Shown here piece by piece: positions 1-9,000 of a stretch of DNA of 36,695 nt. The translations under genes and the position numbers were made by a program. Origin of the DNA: an uncultured Prevotella sp. (GTDB lineage Bacteria > Bacteroidota > Bacteroidia > Bacteroidales > Bacteroidaceae). Under the pieces are notes generated by a model, which searched no databases, was not told the origin of the DNA, and saw only the letters and a list, made by a program, of their open reading frames with translations. The first letter of the stretch is position 1, and each line of letters opens with the position of its first letter. The stretch spans positions 1 to 36,695 of the forward strand of contig CAJOIX010000015.1 in assembly GCA_905234815.1 (NCBI GenBank), read 5' to 3'.

Positions 1-599
1 AGTTCGGGATACTTTTCTGTTTTCAAAGGAAATAACTTCCGTATGTCTGTATTGCTCTTGACTTTATCGAATGCGAAACCGTCAACAACATAGTTGTGAT
101 AATCTTTTTTCCCAATGACCTTTCCCTCACGGATTGTAAAGATTTGTTCGTGTTCATAGTTTCGTTCAAACCCCATGTGCTGATAGTAAATCATTTTCCC
201 CGTAGCCACACGAATGTCGTCCGTCAGCCAACTGGCCACAATACGCTCTCCTTCGACAAAATTCTTGAAAACACGAAGCAATGTGTCGTTTGGAATGCGC
301 TCACCTGTAATTTTGCGACTATTTATATCATAGTGTTCACATCGTATACTGTCGAGGTAGAATACGTCCTCCTCAATGCTCCAATATGAGGTGAAGCCAT
401 CCCAGTTGGCTGTAGTAATATGGCGTTCTGCAGGTAGCACAGCCTTCAAGTGATGGTACAACAAAGAATCTCTGCATACAGGCCTGTCCAACAACGCCCA
501 ACGAGTACCATTAATATAAATAACATCACTGTCTTGACCAGTCGCATAAGCAACAGTCGTTAATAACAGAAATTGAATACATATTAAGATCTTTTTCAT
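1..599 (-). CDS. Exported protein of unknown function, 3' end cut by the window edge
   Basis: An open frame runs on the minus strand from an ATG at 597-599 to the left edge, giving 199 codons with no stop. It begins MKKILICIQFLLLTTVAYAT, a short basic N-terminus plus a hydrophobic core, which is a typical Sec signal peptide; there is no lipobox cysteine, so a periplasmic or surface location is inferred. The mature part is mixed and polar, with several aromatic/acidic stretches (TANWDGFTSYWSIEED, for example), and shows no motif I recognise. It resembles the many small secreted proteins of Bacteroidota that carry no named domain. No TAnnTTTG promoter was found in the 270 bases upstream. Missing C-terminal residues could hold a recognisable domain. 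Confidence 0.75.
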   Translation of the reverse strand, partial: MKKILICIQFLLLTTVAYATGQDSDVIYINGTRWALLDRPVCRDSLLYHHLKAVLPAERHITTANWDGFTSYWSIEEDVFYLDSIRCEHYDINSRKITGERIPNDTLLRVFKNFVEGERIVASWLTDDIRVATGKMIYYQHMGFERNYEHEQIFTIREGKVIGKKDYHNYVVDGFAFDKVKSNTDIRKLFPLKTEKYPE

Positions 600-638
600 A
601 ACGCTAAATTCCGACTTATCTGTTTGTCTTTTCGAAAT

Positions 639-797
639 CTATTCCTTACTCTGCTCGAAGAGCCAGTCCCTGACGGCGGCAATCTTGTAGCCGTAGTCAA
701 ACGAGGCCATGTGCTCCATGGCTCGGCCCGTTTCCGGGAGTACGCTGCCTGTTTCCCACTTGATGAAGTTTCTCTTATTATGTATATAAATCAGATA
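639..797 (-). pseudogene. 5'-truncated remnant of a hydrolase-like gene
   Basis: On the minus strand a frame is open from an in-frame TGA at 798-800 to a TAG at 639-641, with no usable start codon. The last 43 codons read like real protein: from NFIKWETGSVLPETGRA to a C-terminus AAVRDWLFEQSKE. The ending, with a histidine (EHMASFDYGYK) shortly before a DWLFEQ helix, looks like the C-terminal end of an alpha/beta hydrolase or esterase, where the catalytic histidine lies close to the end; that assignment is an inference. Codon use here is GC-richer than the flanking AT-rich intergenic DNA. Nothing upstream continues the frame, so this is read as the leftover tail of a deleted gene lying between the edge gene and the thioesterase. 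Confidence 0.5.
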
Positions 798-874
798 TCA
801 CTTCTTGTTGTTGCGCCTTTTCGCTTTGATGTCATAGATGGCGCTGAGAATAGATACTTTTTAATACTAACAAT

Positions 875-1666
875 TTACAAAGCTCTATTCAGCACTTCAC
901 TGACATCGGCTGCTTTTTTTAGGGATTGCCACCGACTAAGCAGCTCACAGACAACGAGTCCATCAGAATTCGTAAGTCTGTGAATATAATTCCCATCGTC
1001 AGTGCGTGACATCCGGCACGTCAGGGTGTCATCAAGATAAGTTTCGTGCAACCAGTGGACGGTAAGTGAAGATAATATTTGTGATGACAGCACATAATCA
1101 GGCATCGTTAACATGGCTATGCTGATATAACTACGGTTGTTGACGTGGAAATTGAAATCAAGGTCCAGACGAGTAGCACGATGCTCCATCTGCATATCGA
1201 ATGTCTGTACTTTAGGAATCCTTGTTTTCTTGTGGCTGGCAGTCATCAACTGAGGAACCACCGTTATTGCTTTGGCAAGGAAGTCTGTCGGTTCCAGTCG
1301 TTTAGTGTCGAGGTTGAGAATGTTCCACTGGCTTGTGCCGGAGGCTATCAGTTGCTCGTTATCCTTACGAAGGATGCGGAAATCGCAATAAATGCGAAGT
1401 GATGTCAGTTCGCTAATCCAGATTTCTACCGTAAAATCCTCTGACCAGTAAGTAACGGTAGGTTGAACATCAATCTGTACCTCTGTGATTACCCACATTC
1501 GATGCTGTTTCACAATGTCGAACGCAGCAAAGTTGTGGATGGTCATTAGTCGTGCAAAACAATCTTGGAAATACATCAGCATGGCGTTTGGCGTAAGTCG
1601 GTATAATGGTGTAATGTCTGATGCCGTTGCCGTATAAGTGTGTCTGTATTTTCCGTTTGTAATCAT
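875..1666 (-). CDS. Acyl-ACP thioesterase (FatA/FatB-like, double hot-dog)
   Basis: This 263-residue protein fits the bacterial acyl-ACP thioesterase family, which hydrolyses acyl-acyl carrier protein to free fatty acid in the cytoplasm. The first hot-dog half covers roughly residues 5-130 and the second 150-255. The clearest signature is in the second half, DLDFNFHVNNRSYI (about 168-181), which matches the plant FatA/B pattern with Asn172 and His174 in the active-site positions. The first half has the usual tyrosine-rich start (YRHTYTATASDITPLYRLT). The start is the ATG at 1664-1666; no longer frame is available. It follows the DUF4738 lipoprotein gene with an 80-base gap holding a small hairpin, so co-transcription is possible but not shown. 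Confidence 0.88.
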   Translation of the reverse strand: MITNGKYRHTYTATASDITPLYRLTPNAMLMYFQDCFARLMTIHNFAAFDIVKQHRMWVITEVQIDVQPTVTYWSEDFTVEIWISELTSLRIYCDFRILRKDNEQLIASGTSQWNILNLDTKRLEPTDFLAKAITVVPQLMTASHKKTRIPKVQTFDMQMEHRATRLDLDFNFHVNNRSYISIAMLTMPDYVLSSQILSSLTVHWLHETYLDDTLTCRMSRTDDGNYIHRLTNSDGLVVCELLSRWQSLKKAADVSEVLNRAL

Positions 1667-1745
1667 TATTTGTTTTATCGGAGCTATTAGCCAGCAGTCA
1701 TGGCTAGCATATGTTAATCGTCATAAAGAATGGAGAGGATAGTTT

Positions 1746-2363
1746 TCAAATTTCGTCTTCCAAGTCGCTCGCGGAGTCTTCGCGTTCTGCTTTTGTCGTT
1801 GTAAGACTGCCGTCACGCGTAAGAACCACATCGAAAGGAATGTATTCGTCGCTCAACTGATCTGGCGATCCAACGCTTGCGGCAAAATAGATTTTATCTC
1901 CTTCAACGCGATTATAAACTACGCCAAGCAACACGCTTTTTTGTAGAGTTTTAGGCGAGATATGCTGTGCAAAGTATTCTTTGGTAAACTCTTTGGCAAA
2001 AAAAACAGTGTTGTCTGCTCCCATCACTTTTACCAAAATGCGATTGTCAAAATAAGATTGTGTCCCCTCTTTCACAGTTGGAAGTGACTTGTCGGCTTTT
2101 CGCTGAACCGTTACTTGATAGGATTTCCCTTGCCACTGAAGGGGAAATGTTTGCTCATAATCGCCGATGCTTTGTGTTGGCTTTGGCTTTTCTTCAGCAG
2201 GTTTTTCTGCGAGAATCACGTTGCTTTGTTTCGCTTTCTGGCATGATGCCAAGCATAAAAGGCAAGACGAAAGCAGTATAATGTAAGAAGTGCGTAGCTT
2301 CCTTTTGCACTCCCGACTGGAGAAGATGTTCGAGGTCAATGTATATTTTGTAAAGGTTGCCAT
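1746..2363 (-). CDS. DUF4738-type lipoprotein
   Basis: This is a 205-residue protein with a lipoprotein signal: a basic stretch (KRKLR) and hydrophobic core lead to the lipobox LCLASC, with Cys41 as the likely lipidated residue. The N-region before the core is unusually long (about 20 residues) for the ATG at 2361-2363, but no closer ATG exists in frame, so a shorter alternative-codon start is possible. The mature part has a linker rich in Glu, Lys and Pro, followed by a beta-rich domain (about residues 70-185) and an acidic tail ending DSASDLEDEI. The overall shape and the phrase pattern around YNRVEGDKIYFAASVG recall the DUF4738 family of Bacteroides and Prevotella lipoproteins, whose function is unknown. 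It lies 53 bases downstream of the C69 peptidase gene. Confidence 0.75.
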   Translation of the reverse strand: MATFTKYTLTSNIFSSRECKRKLRTSYIILLSSCLLCLASCQKAKQSNVILAEKPAEEKPKPTQSIGDYEQTFPLQWQGKSYQVTVQRKADKSLPTVKEGTQSYFDNRILVKVMGADNTVFFAKEFTKEYFAQHISPKTLQKSVLLGVVYNRVEGDKIYFAASVGSPDQLSDEYIPFDVVLTRDGSLTTTKAEREDSASDLEDEI

Positions 2364-2416
2364 AAATTATTTTTTTATATCCCTCCCCTACTTTGTGGGA
2401 AGTTATTGAGTACATT

Positions 2417-4063
2417 TTATTGTTGAGGAACCAGGTATTTATCCCCCGTCTCTTTCACTAACTTTCTTGCAAATTCTTCTGGATAACCCGTACGGCGTAC
2501 TCGACCAGGTTGCAGTACACCATTCTTCTCGTCGCGCACAGCCATATCGTTGAATTTGATGATGAGTTTTACGGCCAGAGCACGCCATGCATCCATCATT
2601 TGCGCAGCCTGCTGATTGCTGTAGCGTTCCAGATATCTGACACCTTCGGCTGCATCTTGCTGATAAATTTGCAGAGCTTCTGCCTCAATGTTTGCTTGAT
2701 TGGCGAAATAGGAAGCCTCTAAACTGTCGCGTGTGGCTTCTAAGGTCGGGAACAACTGGCTGTAACGTGGATAAACCATGTTACTCACCCAGTTACATAC
2801 CCAGAAAGCATTGCGATCAGAAAAATGAGTAATGTCAGCACCCGGTGTATTGAAACATTCTGGTTGCAAAGTGTTGCCGCAATAGATGGGAACATAAGCA
2901 ATCATATTTCCATCGTCGTTACCAAACCAAAGAACGCCTCCAATTTCGCGGGGGAGCCATGAACGCAATTGTGCCACATAGCTGAAGGCTGACTGTTGTG
3001 TGCTGGTTGGTCGCTCGTTGAAGTATTGTTTGCCATCAACCGTGAAGTAAAGTGGTGTAGGACGATAAGGCATCTGCCAGATTCCGCTACCGACATTTGT
3101 TGTATCTATGGCCAACGGGGTGTTCTCATAATGGTCGCGCATGGCCATTTGCACATCGTGCACACTGAGTTTCTTTTCGGGAATCACCCACAGTGGCATA
3201 TCTTCTGCATCGGGATCAATACCGAGAGCCCAGGGCAAATAGCGATCCATGCCTTTTGCAAAGCGATTGAAGAATGCCCATACGCGGGCATCGCAGATAC
3301 GCCGACCGCTGAAATCGGGTTTCGCATAAGTGTCTTTCCAGGAAAATTCGTTGTCCTTTCCGGTGAACCAGCCTTTTTCACGCGCAAACTTTATAACATC
3401 TTTAGAGTACATGACATTCTTCTTGTCTTTCATGTCGAAGCGTCCGATGCGACTTTGATTAGCGTGTCCACTGATAGCATTGTCGGGAATGCGCACAGCC
3501 ACCCATACAGTTCCCTTGGAACCTGCACCCTTACCTTGCATTTCTAAAATCCAGGCCTCGTTGGGATCGCATACGCTGAACGATTCACCTCCTGAGCAAT
3601 AGCCGTAAGTATTGGTTAGTTTAGCCATTAACAAAATAGCTTCACGGGCAGTTTTTGCTCGTTGCAGTGTGATGTAGATGAGTGAACCATAGTCAAGAAT
3701 CCCAGTAGAGTCAACCATCTCAGGACGTCCGCCATAAGTTGTCTCACCTATGCACAGCTGGTATTCATTGATGTTCCCAATTACATTATATGTTTCTGCG
3801 GCTTCTGGTATTTCGCCATGATAGACACCATCGTCCCAGTCAAACACTTGGCGCATAACGCCAGGTGCGTGTTTTCCTGCCGGATAATGACATAGGTTGA
3901 TAAACATACCATAGTCGTCAGCATTGTATGTCGTGATGATAGAGCCATCCGTTGAAGCCTGTTTGCCAACGATGAAATTTGTGCAGGCCGTGCTTGGTAA
4001 TACTGAACTGAGGCAGAAAAGAGTGCCGAGAAGCAGAGCAAGATGTAAGTTGGTAGATTTCAT
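2417..4063 (-). CDS. C69-family dipeptidase (PepD-like), exported
   Basis: This 548-residue protein is an N-terminal-nucleophile hydrolase of peptidase family C69, which cleaves dipeptides. A signal peptide (residues 1 to about 26) ends directly before Cys27 in STACTNFIVGKQAS. In this family the cysteine exposed by processing is the nucleophile, so cleavage of the signal would both export and activate the enzyme. Further family features are the DGSIITTYNADD stretch, YGYCSGGESFSVCDPNEAWILEM in the middle, and the conserved NQSRIG loop. The length agrees with other Bacteroidota C69 enzymes. It is the last clear member of the ileS-dksA-lspA-DUF4296 gene run, 23 bases after the DUF4296 stop. A periplasmic role in peptide use is inferred. 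Confidence 0.9.
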   Translation of the reverse strand: MKSTNLHLALLLGTLFCLSSVLPSTACTNFIVGKQASTDGSIITTYNADDYGMFINLCHYPAGKHAPGVMRQVFDWDDGVYHGEIPEAAETYNVIGNINEYQLCIGETTYGGRPEMVDSTGILDYGSLIYITLQRAKTAREAILLMAKLTNTYGYCSGGESFSVCDPNEAWILEMQGKGAGSKGTVWVAVRIPDNAISGHANQSRIGRFDMKDKKNVMYSKDVIKFAREKGWFTGKDNEFSWKDTYAKPDFSGRRICDARVWAFFNRFAKGMDRYLPWALGIDPDAEDMPLWVIPEKKLSVHDVQMAMRDHYENTPLAIDTTNVGSGIWQMPYRPTPLYFTVDGKQYFNERPTSTQQSAFSYVAQLRSWLPREIGGVLWFGNDDGNMIAYVPIYCGNTLQPECFNTPGADITHFSDRNAFWVCNWVSNMVYPRYSQLFPTLEATRDSLEASYFANQANIEAEALQIYQQDAAEGVRYLERYSNQQAAQMMDAWRALAVKLIIKFNDMAVRDEKNGVLQPGRVRRTGYPEEFARKLVKETGDKYLVPQQ

Positions 4064-4086
4064 ATTGGTAGTGTTTGTTGAGGTTG

Positions 4087-5055
4087 TTATTTTGTCGATT
4101 TCCGAATTACAGGAACTCTTTCTTTCTTAAATTGAACGGGTTCCTGTTTTATGCGTGTGGGTTGTGCCAGTTCCAATGGTTCTTTATGAGGCGCATCTGT
4201 TTGTGGATGCCCAATTTGTGTTCGGTGTGGTGTAAGTGTGTCTAACTTCGCATCAAGAGGCGTGTCTTCTACTTTTGGCGCTTCATGGTGGATGCGAACA
4301 AGTTGAATGTTAGAGATGATGATACCATGTAAAGATTGGCCGGATGAGTTTTTATCCTCATGGTTCATCAAGAAATAACCGCGCACTTGTTTAATTCCTT
4401 TTCGTCGGAAGTCGTGCACGGGCAGCCGGAATTTATTGTTCGACTGCATCTGTGTTTGCATAACACCTGTTGAATCGTTGTTAAATACTACATTGAGCAC
4501 AGCGCATGCTCCTTTGTTCAATTCGCGGGGAACGTAGTCTGAATTGAATTGCAGTGTCAGTTGATCGCCGTCATGGAAAGATGTGTCAACAGGTATTTCG
4601 AATGAGAATTTATTGAAAGGTTTCTTGTCCAGCAACATCACCATACGTTGATTACTCCATACGTTGGCAGTGTCGCCTGAGAGCGATAAAATGTCATCGG
4701 GCGATTGTTGTGTACTGCCTCCCATGGCAATCAAATCTTGATCGTAACGCTTTTCTAAGTGTTGATAAATCTCATGCAGTTGTTTGGTGTAGCGGGAATA
4801 GTACTGCAGAGCACGGTCAAACTCTGCTTTCGTTACACCATGCTTGTCGAGCACGGCTTGTAGATAAACGCTTCGAGCCATATCTTGATTTAAACCTCCT
4901 GATGGTATATTCTCTGCAAAGTGATAATCATAGAGAATATCTTCCATCTTCTTGGGTTTAATCACATCGCTTGGCATTGATGGTTTGCAAGCCGCAAGCA
5001 GGAAGATGCAAGCGCTCAGAAGCAGAATCCGATTGTTCATATTGTGCAAGTTCAT
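4087..5055 (-). CDS. DUF4296-type lipoprotein
   Basis: This is a 322-residue lipoprotein. The signal peptide has a hydrophobic core and the lipobox LLAAC, making Cys23 the likely lipid attachment site. After it comes an N-terminal helical domain (about residues 30-105, MEDILYDYHFAENIP and onward) that matches the DUF4296 family found beside lspA in Bacteroidota. The middle is beta-rich, and the C-terminal 60 residues are a Pro/Lys/Glu/Gln-rich tail. The start is taken as the ATG at 5053-5055 because it overlaps the lspA stop in an ATGA arrangement, which suggests translational coupling; an internal ATG five codons later is the alternative. Function is unknown. It could be attached by the Lgt/LspA pathway whose peptidase is encoded just upstream. 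Confidence 0.82.
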   Translation of the reverse strand: MNLHNMNNRILLLSACIFLLAACKPSMPSDVIKPKKMEDILYDYHFAENIPSGGLNQDMARSVYLQAVLDKHGVTKAEFDRALQYYSRYTKQLHEIYQHLEKRYDQDLIAMGGSTQQSPDDILSLSGDTANVWSNQRMVMLLDKKPFNKFSFEIPVDTSFHDGDQLTLQFNSDYVPRELNKGACAVLNVVFNNDSTGVMQTQMQSNNKFRLPVHDFRRKGIKQVRGYFLMNHEDKNSSGQSLHGIIISNIQLVRIHHEAPKVEDTPLDAKLDTLTPHRTQIGHPQTDAPHKEPLELAQPTRIKQEPVQFKKERVPVIRKSTK

Positions 5056-5672
5056 AGTTGTCCGCCCAGTTCTTTTCTGCAGAAAATGAGGAGTAAAAAG
5101 AATGCCATGCTGATGCAGGCATCGGCAAAATTGAATATGGGCGAAAAGAACGTATAATCATTTCCGCCAACGATTGGCATCCAATCGGGCCAAGTGAACG
5201 AGAAGAGCGGGAAGTAGAACATATCTACAACCTTTCCCATCATGCAGGGGGCATAGCCACTTCCGAATGATACCCATTCCGATACATGATGAATGGTGGA
5301 CTCGTCAAACATTAACCCATAGAAAAGCGAGTCAAATATATTTCCTGCTGCTCCCGCCACCACCATGGCCAATAGCAGAACGTAGATGCGGCGTGCACCT
5401 CTGCGCAGAAGATGCCAGATATAGATGCTCAAAGCTCCAACGGCTATCAGACGCAAAGATGTGAGCAAGAGTTTATTGAGAAAAGTCATGCCATAGGCCA
5501 TGCCGTTGTTTTCAACAAAATGGATATAACACCAAGGCGTGATTTCAATGTATTCGCCAAGATGCATGTGGGTTTTCACCCAAATTTTAATCACTTGATC
5601 AACAACAAGCAGGCACGTGATAAGCAATATCGATAGTTTTCCTGTCGATAAATTCCTAAGGATTGGGCACAT
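5052..5672 (-). CDS. lspA: Lipoprotein signal peptidase (signal peptidase II)
   Basis: This aspartic membrane peptidase removes signal peptides from prolipoproteins after diacylglycerol transfer. Four membrane segments are visible, with the family blocks VVDQVIKIWVK, VENNGMAYG, VAGAAGNIFDSLFYG (first catalytic Asp) and FNFADACISM (second catalytic Asp). A loop between the two aspartate blocks is longer than in E. coli, as usual in Bacteroidota. The start is uncertain: the ATG at 5670-5672 lies just after the dksA-like stop and puts the first helix close to the N-terminus (206 residues), while an in-frame ATG at 5691-5693 would overlap the upstream gene by 14 bases. The gene ends in an ATGA overlap with the DUF4296 lipoprotein gene. 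Confidence 0.93.
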   Translation of the reverse strand: MCPILRNLSTGKLSILLITCLLVVDQVIKIWVKTHMHLGEYIEITPWCYIHFVENNGMAYGMTFLNKLLLTSLRLIAVGALSIYIWHLLRRGARRIYVLLLAMVVAGAAGNIFDSLFYGLMFDESTIHHVSEWVSFGSGYAPCMMGKVVDMFYFPLFSFTWPDWMPIVGGNDYTFFSPIFNFADACISMAFFLLLIFCRKELGGQL

Positions 5673-5679
5673 TTTCGGG

Positions 5680-6057
5680 TTACTTTCTCGCATTTTTCGA
5701 CTCAACGCTCAGAGTAGCATTGGGCACGCGGAGGAGGCGTTCTTTAGGTATAAGCTCTCCGGTGATGCGATCAATGCCATAGGTTTTGTTCTCGATGCGC
5801 ACCAGTGCTCCTTCGAGCGAGTTGACATACTTCTGCTGGCGATAAGCAAACTCCATGAGGTCTTCTTTGGTTTGAGCGGCACTACCCTCTTCCAATGCGT
5901 CATAATTGTGGTTCAGCTCATCGTCGCCAATGTTGTTTTCGTTGCTCAATTGGTCGAGCACGTTGTTTAAACTTAAGCGTGCTTCAGCCAATTTCTCGTT
6001 GACTAGCAAGCGGAACTCTTCAAGTTCTGCATCGCTGTAGCGTTTTTTTGTAGCCAT
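5680..6057 (-). CDS. TraR/DksA-family transcription factor lacking zinc cysteines
   Basis: This 125-residue protein has the layout of DksA: a long coiled coil (about residues 8-85) and a C-terminal globular segment aligned with the DksA zinc finger. DksA proteins bind the RNA polymerase secondary channel and adjust transcription, often with ppGpp. The finger region keeps the scaffold YGIDRITGELIPKERLLRVP, but there is no cysteine anywhere in the protein: the four metal positions read Asp96, Thr99, Ser117 and Ser120. Acidic residues near the coiled-coil tip remain (DDELNHNYD). It sits 5 bases after ileS and directly before lspA, so it belongs to that operon. A regulatory role without zinc is inferred from the fold alone. 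Confidence 0.85.
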   Translation of the reverse strand: MATKKRYSDAELEEFRLLVNEKLAEARLSLNNVLDQLSNENNIGDDELNHNYDALEEGSAAQTKEDLMEFAYRQQKYVNSLEGALVRIENKTYGIDRITGELIPKERLLRVPNATLSVESKNARK

Positions 6058-6062
6058 AAGAT

Positions 6063-9000
6063 TTATTGTTTAGCAATTATTATGTTAAGTTTCAAACCGT
6101 CTATGTCAATTTCCATGCCATTGTTTTCTGATGTTACAATCTTATCGGCGAGTACCTGTTCTTTCAAGTAGTTGCCAAAGATTTCCAGTGCTTCTTTCAC
6201 TTCAGTATTGGGTGACATGGTCAGTGTGATGTGATCGGTAATTTCCAGTCCACTCTCTTTACGCAAATTCTGCACACGGTTGATGATTTCGCGAATCAAG
6301 CCTTCTTGTTTCAATTCGTTGTTCAGTTCAACTTCCAGTGCTACCGTGAGGTTCCCTTCGTTGGCCACAAGCCATCCGGGAATATCTTGGCTTACCACTT
6401 CTACATCTGCGAGTGAAATCTCAAAGCCTTCCACATTGAGTGTTTCGTTGCGTTCCAGTTCGGCTATCTGCTGTTGGTCGAGTGCGTCAACAAGTGCAGC
6501 GACAGTCTTCATATCTTTGCCGAATTTCTTGCCCATCACTCGGAAGTTGCATTTAACCTTCTTGACCAGCACATCGCTGCCTTCAACAAACTGAAGTTCT
6601 TTTACATTAACTTCACTCAATATCAGTTCTTGAACAGCCTGGATATATTCCTTTTGTTTCTTAGAGCTTGCTGGAATCATAATGGCCTGTAGTGGTTGAC
6701 GCACTTTGATGTTCACCTTGCGGCGCAAGGCCAGCACCATCGAGGTAATTTTCTGTGCGATGGCCATTTGCTCTTCGAGGTTGGAATCTATCAGCGCTTC
6801 GTTAGGCACGGGGAAGAAGTCAAGGTGTACGCTGTCGTGCTGACCGCCGAGATTCTGATAGAGCTCATCTGCATAGAACGGAGCAAACGGAGCGAGCAGT
6901 AGACTCACCTTTTGCAAGCACTCAAAGAGCGTTTGATAAGCCGAAAGTTTGTCTTGACTCATTTCCTTTCCCCAGAATCGTTTACGGTTCAGACGAACGT
7001 ACCAGTTACTCAAGTCGTCGTTGACGAATGTTTCGATTAAACGACCGGCACGTGTCGGGTCGTAAGTATCCATCTCGTGCTGTACGCCTTTGATCAGCGT
7101 GTGGAGCGACGAGATAATCCAACGGTCGATTTCCGGACGCTGCTTATAGTCGATGAGTGGCTCTTCGCCTGTGAATCCATCTACATTGGCGTAGAGTGCG
7201 AAGAAGGAATAAGTGTTGTACAGGGTGCCAAAGAACTTGCGTCGTACTTCGTCAACGCCTTCGGGATCAAATTTCAGATTGTCCCACGGTTCAGAGTTGG
7301 TCATCATGTAGAAACGAACAGGATCAGCACCGAAGCGGTCCATCATTTCGAATGGGTTGGTCACATTGCCCACATGTTTCGACATCTTGTTGCCTTTAGC
7401 ATCTAACACAAGGCCAGTAGAAATCACATTTTTGAATGCTACGCTATCGAACACCATTGTGGCAATGGCATGGAGCGTGAAGAACCAACCGCGGGTCTGG
7501 TCCACACCTTCGTTGATGAAGTCAGCGGGGAATGCCAGTCGCTGGTCAATAAGTTCGCGATTCTCAAATGGATAGTGTATCTGTGCGTATGGCATGGAGC
7601 CTGAGTCGAACCAAACGTCAATCAGGTCTGTTTCGCGCTTTAAGGGTTTGCCAGTAGCGCTGACGAGCACAATGCGGTCAACATACGGGCGGTGCAAGTC
7701 TATGCGGTCGTAGTTTTCTTGCGAGTAGTCGCCTGGCACGAAGCCTGCATCTTTGAGCGGATTGCTTTGCATCACGCCTACTTTTACGGATTTCTCTATT
7801 TCTTGGTAAAGTTCTTCAATAGAGCCGATGCAGATTTCCTCTCCGTCTTCGTTGCGCCAGATGGGCAGCGGTGTGCCCCAGAAGCGTGAGCGCGAGAGAT
7901 TCCAGTCGTTCAGGTTCTCGAGCCAATTGCCAAAGCGACCGGAACCAGTGGATTCGGGTTGCCAGTTGATGGTTTTGTTGAGTTCCACCATACGCTCTTT
8001 GGCAGCCGTTGAGCGGATGAACCAAGAGTCAAGCGGATAGTAGAGCACAGGCTTATCTGTGCGCCAGCAGTGAGGATAGTTGTGTACGTGTTTCTCAATC
8101 TTGAGCACAATACCAGCCTGCTTCATCTCCATGCAGATGCGGATATTCAAGTCTTCGGCCTTCTGCGCAGCCTTTTCGTCGTATCCATTCACGTTAAACT
8201 CTGGAGCGTAGGCATTTTTCACATATTCGCCGGCATGGAGAGAGTATCCTTCGGTATTGACGCAAACTTTTAAGAACTGCTCATCGAGATCAGCCAGTGT
8301 GTAGTATTTTCCTTCCAAATCAACCATTGGGCGGGTTTCGGCTTTCTTGTTGATGAGGAAAAGTGATGGGATTTCAGCATCTTTGGCCACTTTCGCGTCG
8401 TCGGCACCAAAGGTGGGTGCAATGTGTACGATGCCGGTACCATCATCGGTGGTCACATAGTCGCCGGGGATTACGCGGAACGCCTGTTCTGCCATTTCTA
8501 CAAACTGGTCCTTGCCGTTCTCGGCGGTAAAGATGTTTTCCTTGTGATTCTGTGCGAATGTCTTGACAAACGCCGGAGCGTTCTGGTCCAGCTTGGCACA
8601 GGGCTTCACCCAAGGCATGAGCTGCTCGTAGTGAATGCCAACGAGGTCGGTGCCTTTGTATTTTCCAACGATTTTAATTTCGTCATCCTCTTTGAAGTAA
8701 TGACCTACAAGCGCTTCTGCCATCACAACGGTGATGGGTTCTTCGGTATATGGGTTCTTGGCCTCAACTGCCACATAGTCGATTTTCGGTCCAACGCAGA
8801 GTGCCGTGTTAGACGGGAGTGTCCACGGCGTAGTGGTCCAAGCGGCAAAATAAGCAGTGCCATGATTGGTCCATTCTGCCTTCGGCTCAAGAATTTTGAA
8901 CAGAGCCGTGCAGGTTGTGTCTTTTACATCGCGATAGCAGCCGGGTTGGTTCAGCTCGTGCGACGAAAGACCCGTGCCCGCTGCAGGCGAATAGGGCTGG

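Noticed and set aside
1683..1708. Small hairpin between DUF4738 and thioesterase genes as a terminator
   Set aside because: The stem (TAGCCA/TGGCTA) is short and no T-run follows on the minus strand.
2996..3547. 183-residue open frame on the plus strand
   Set aside because: It lies wholly opposite the well-supported C69 peptidase gene, has no family motif and an unlikely composition.
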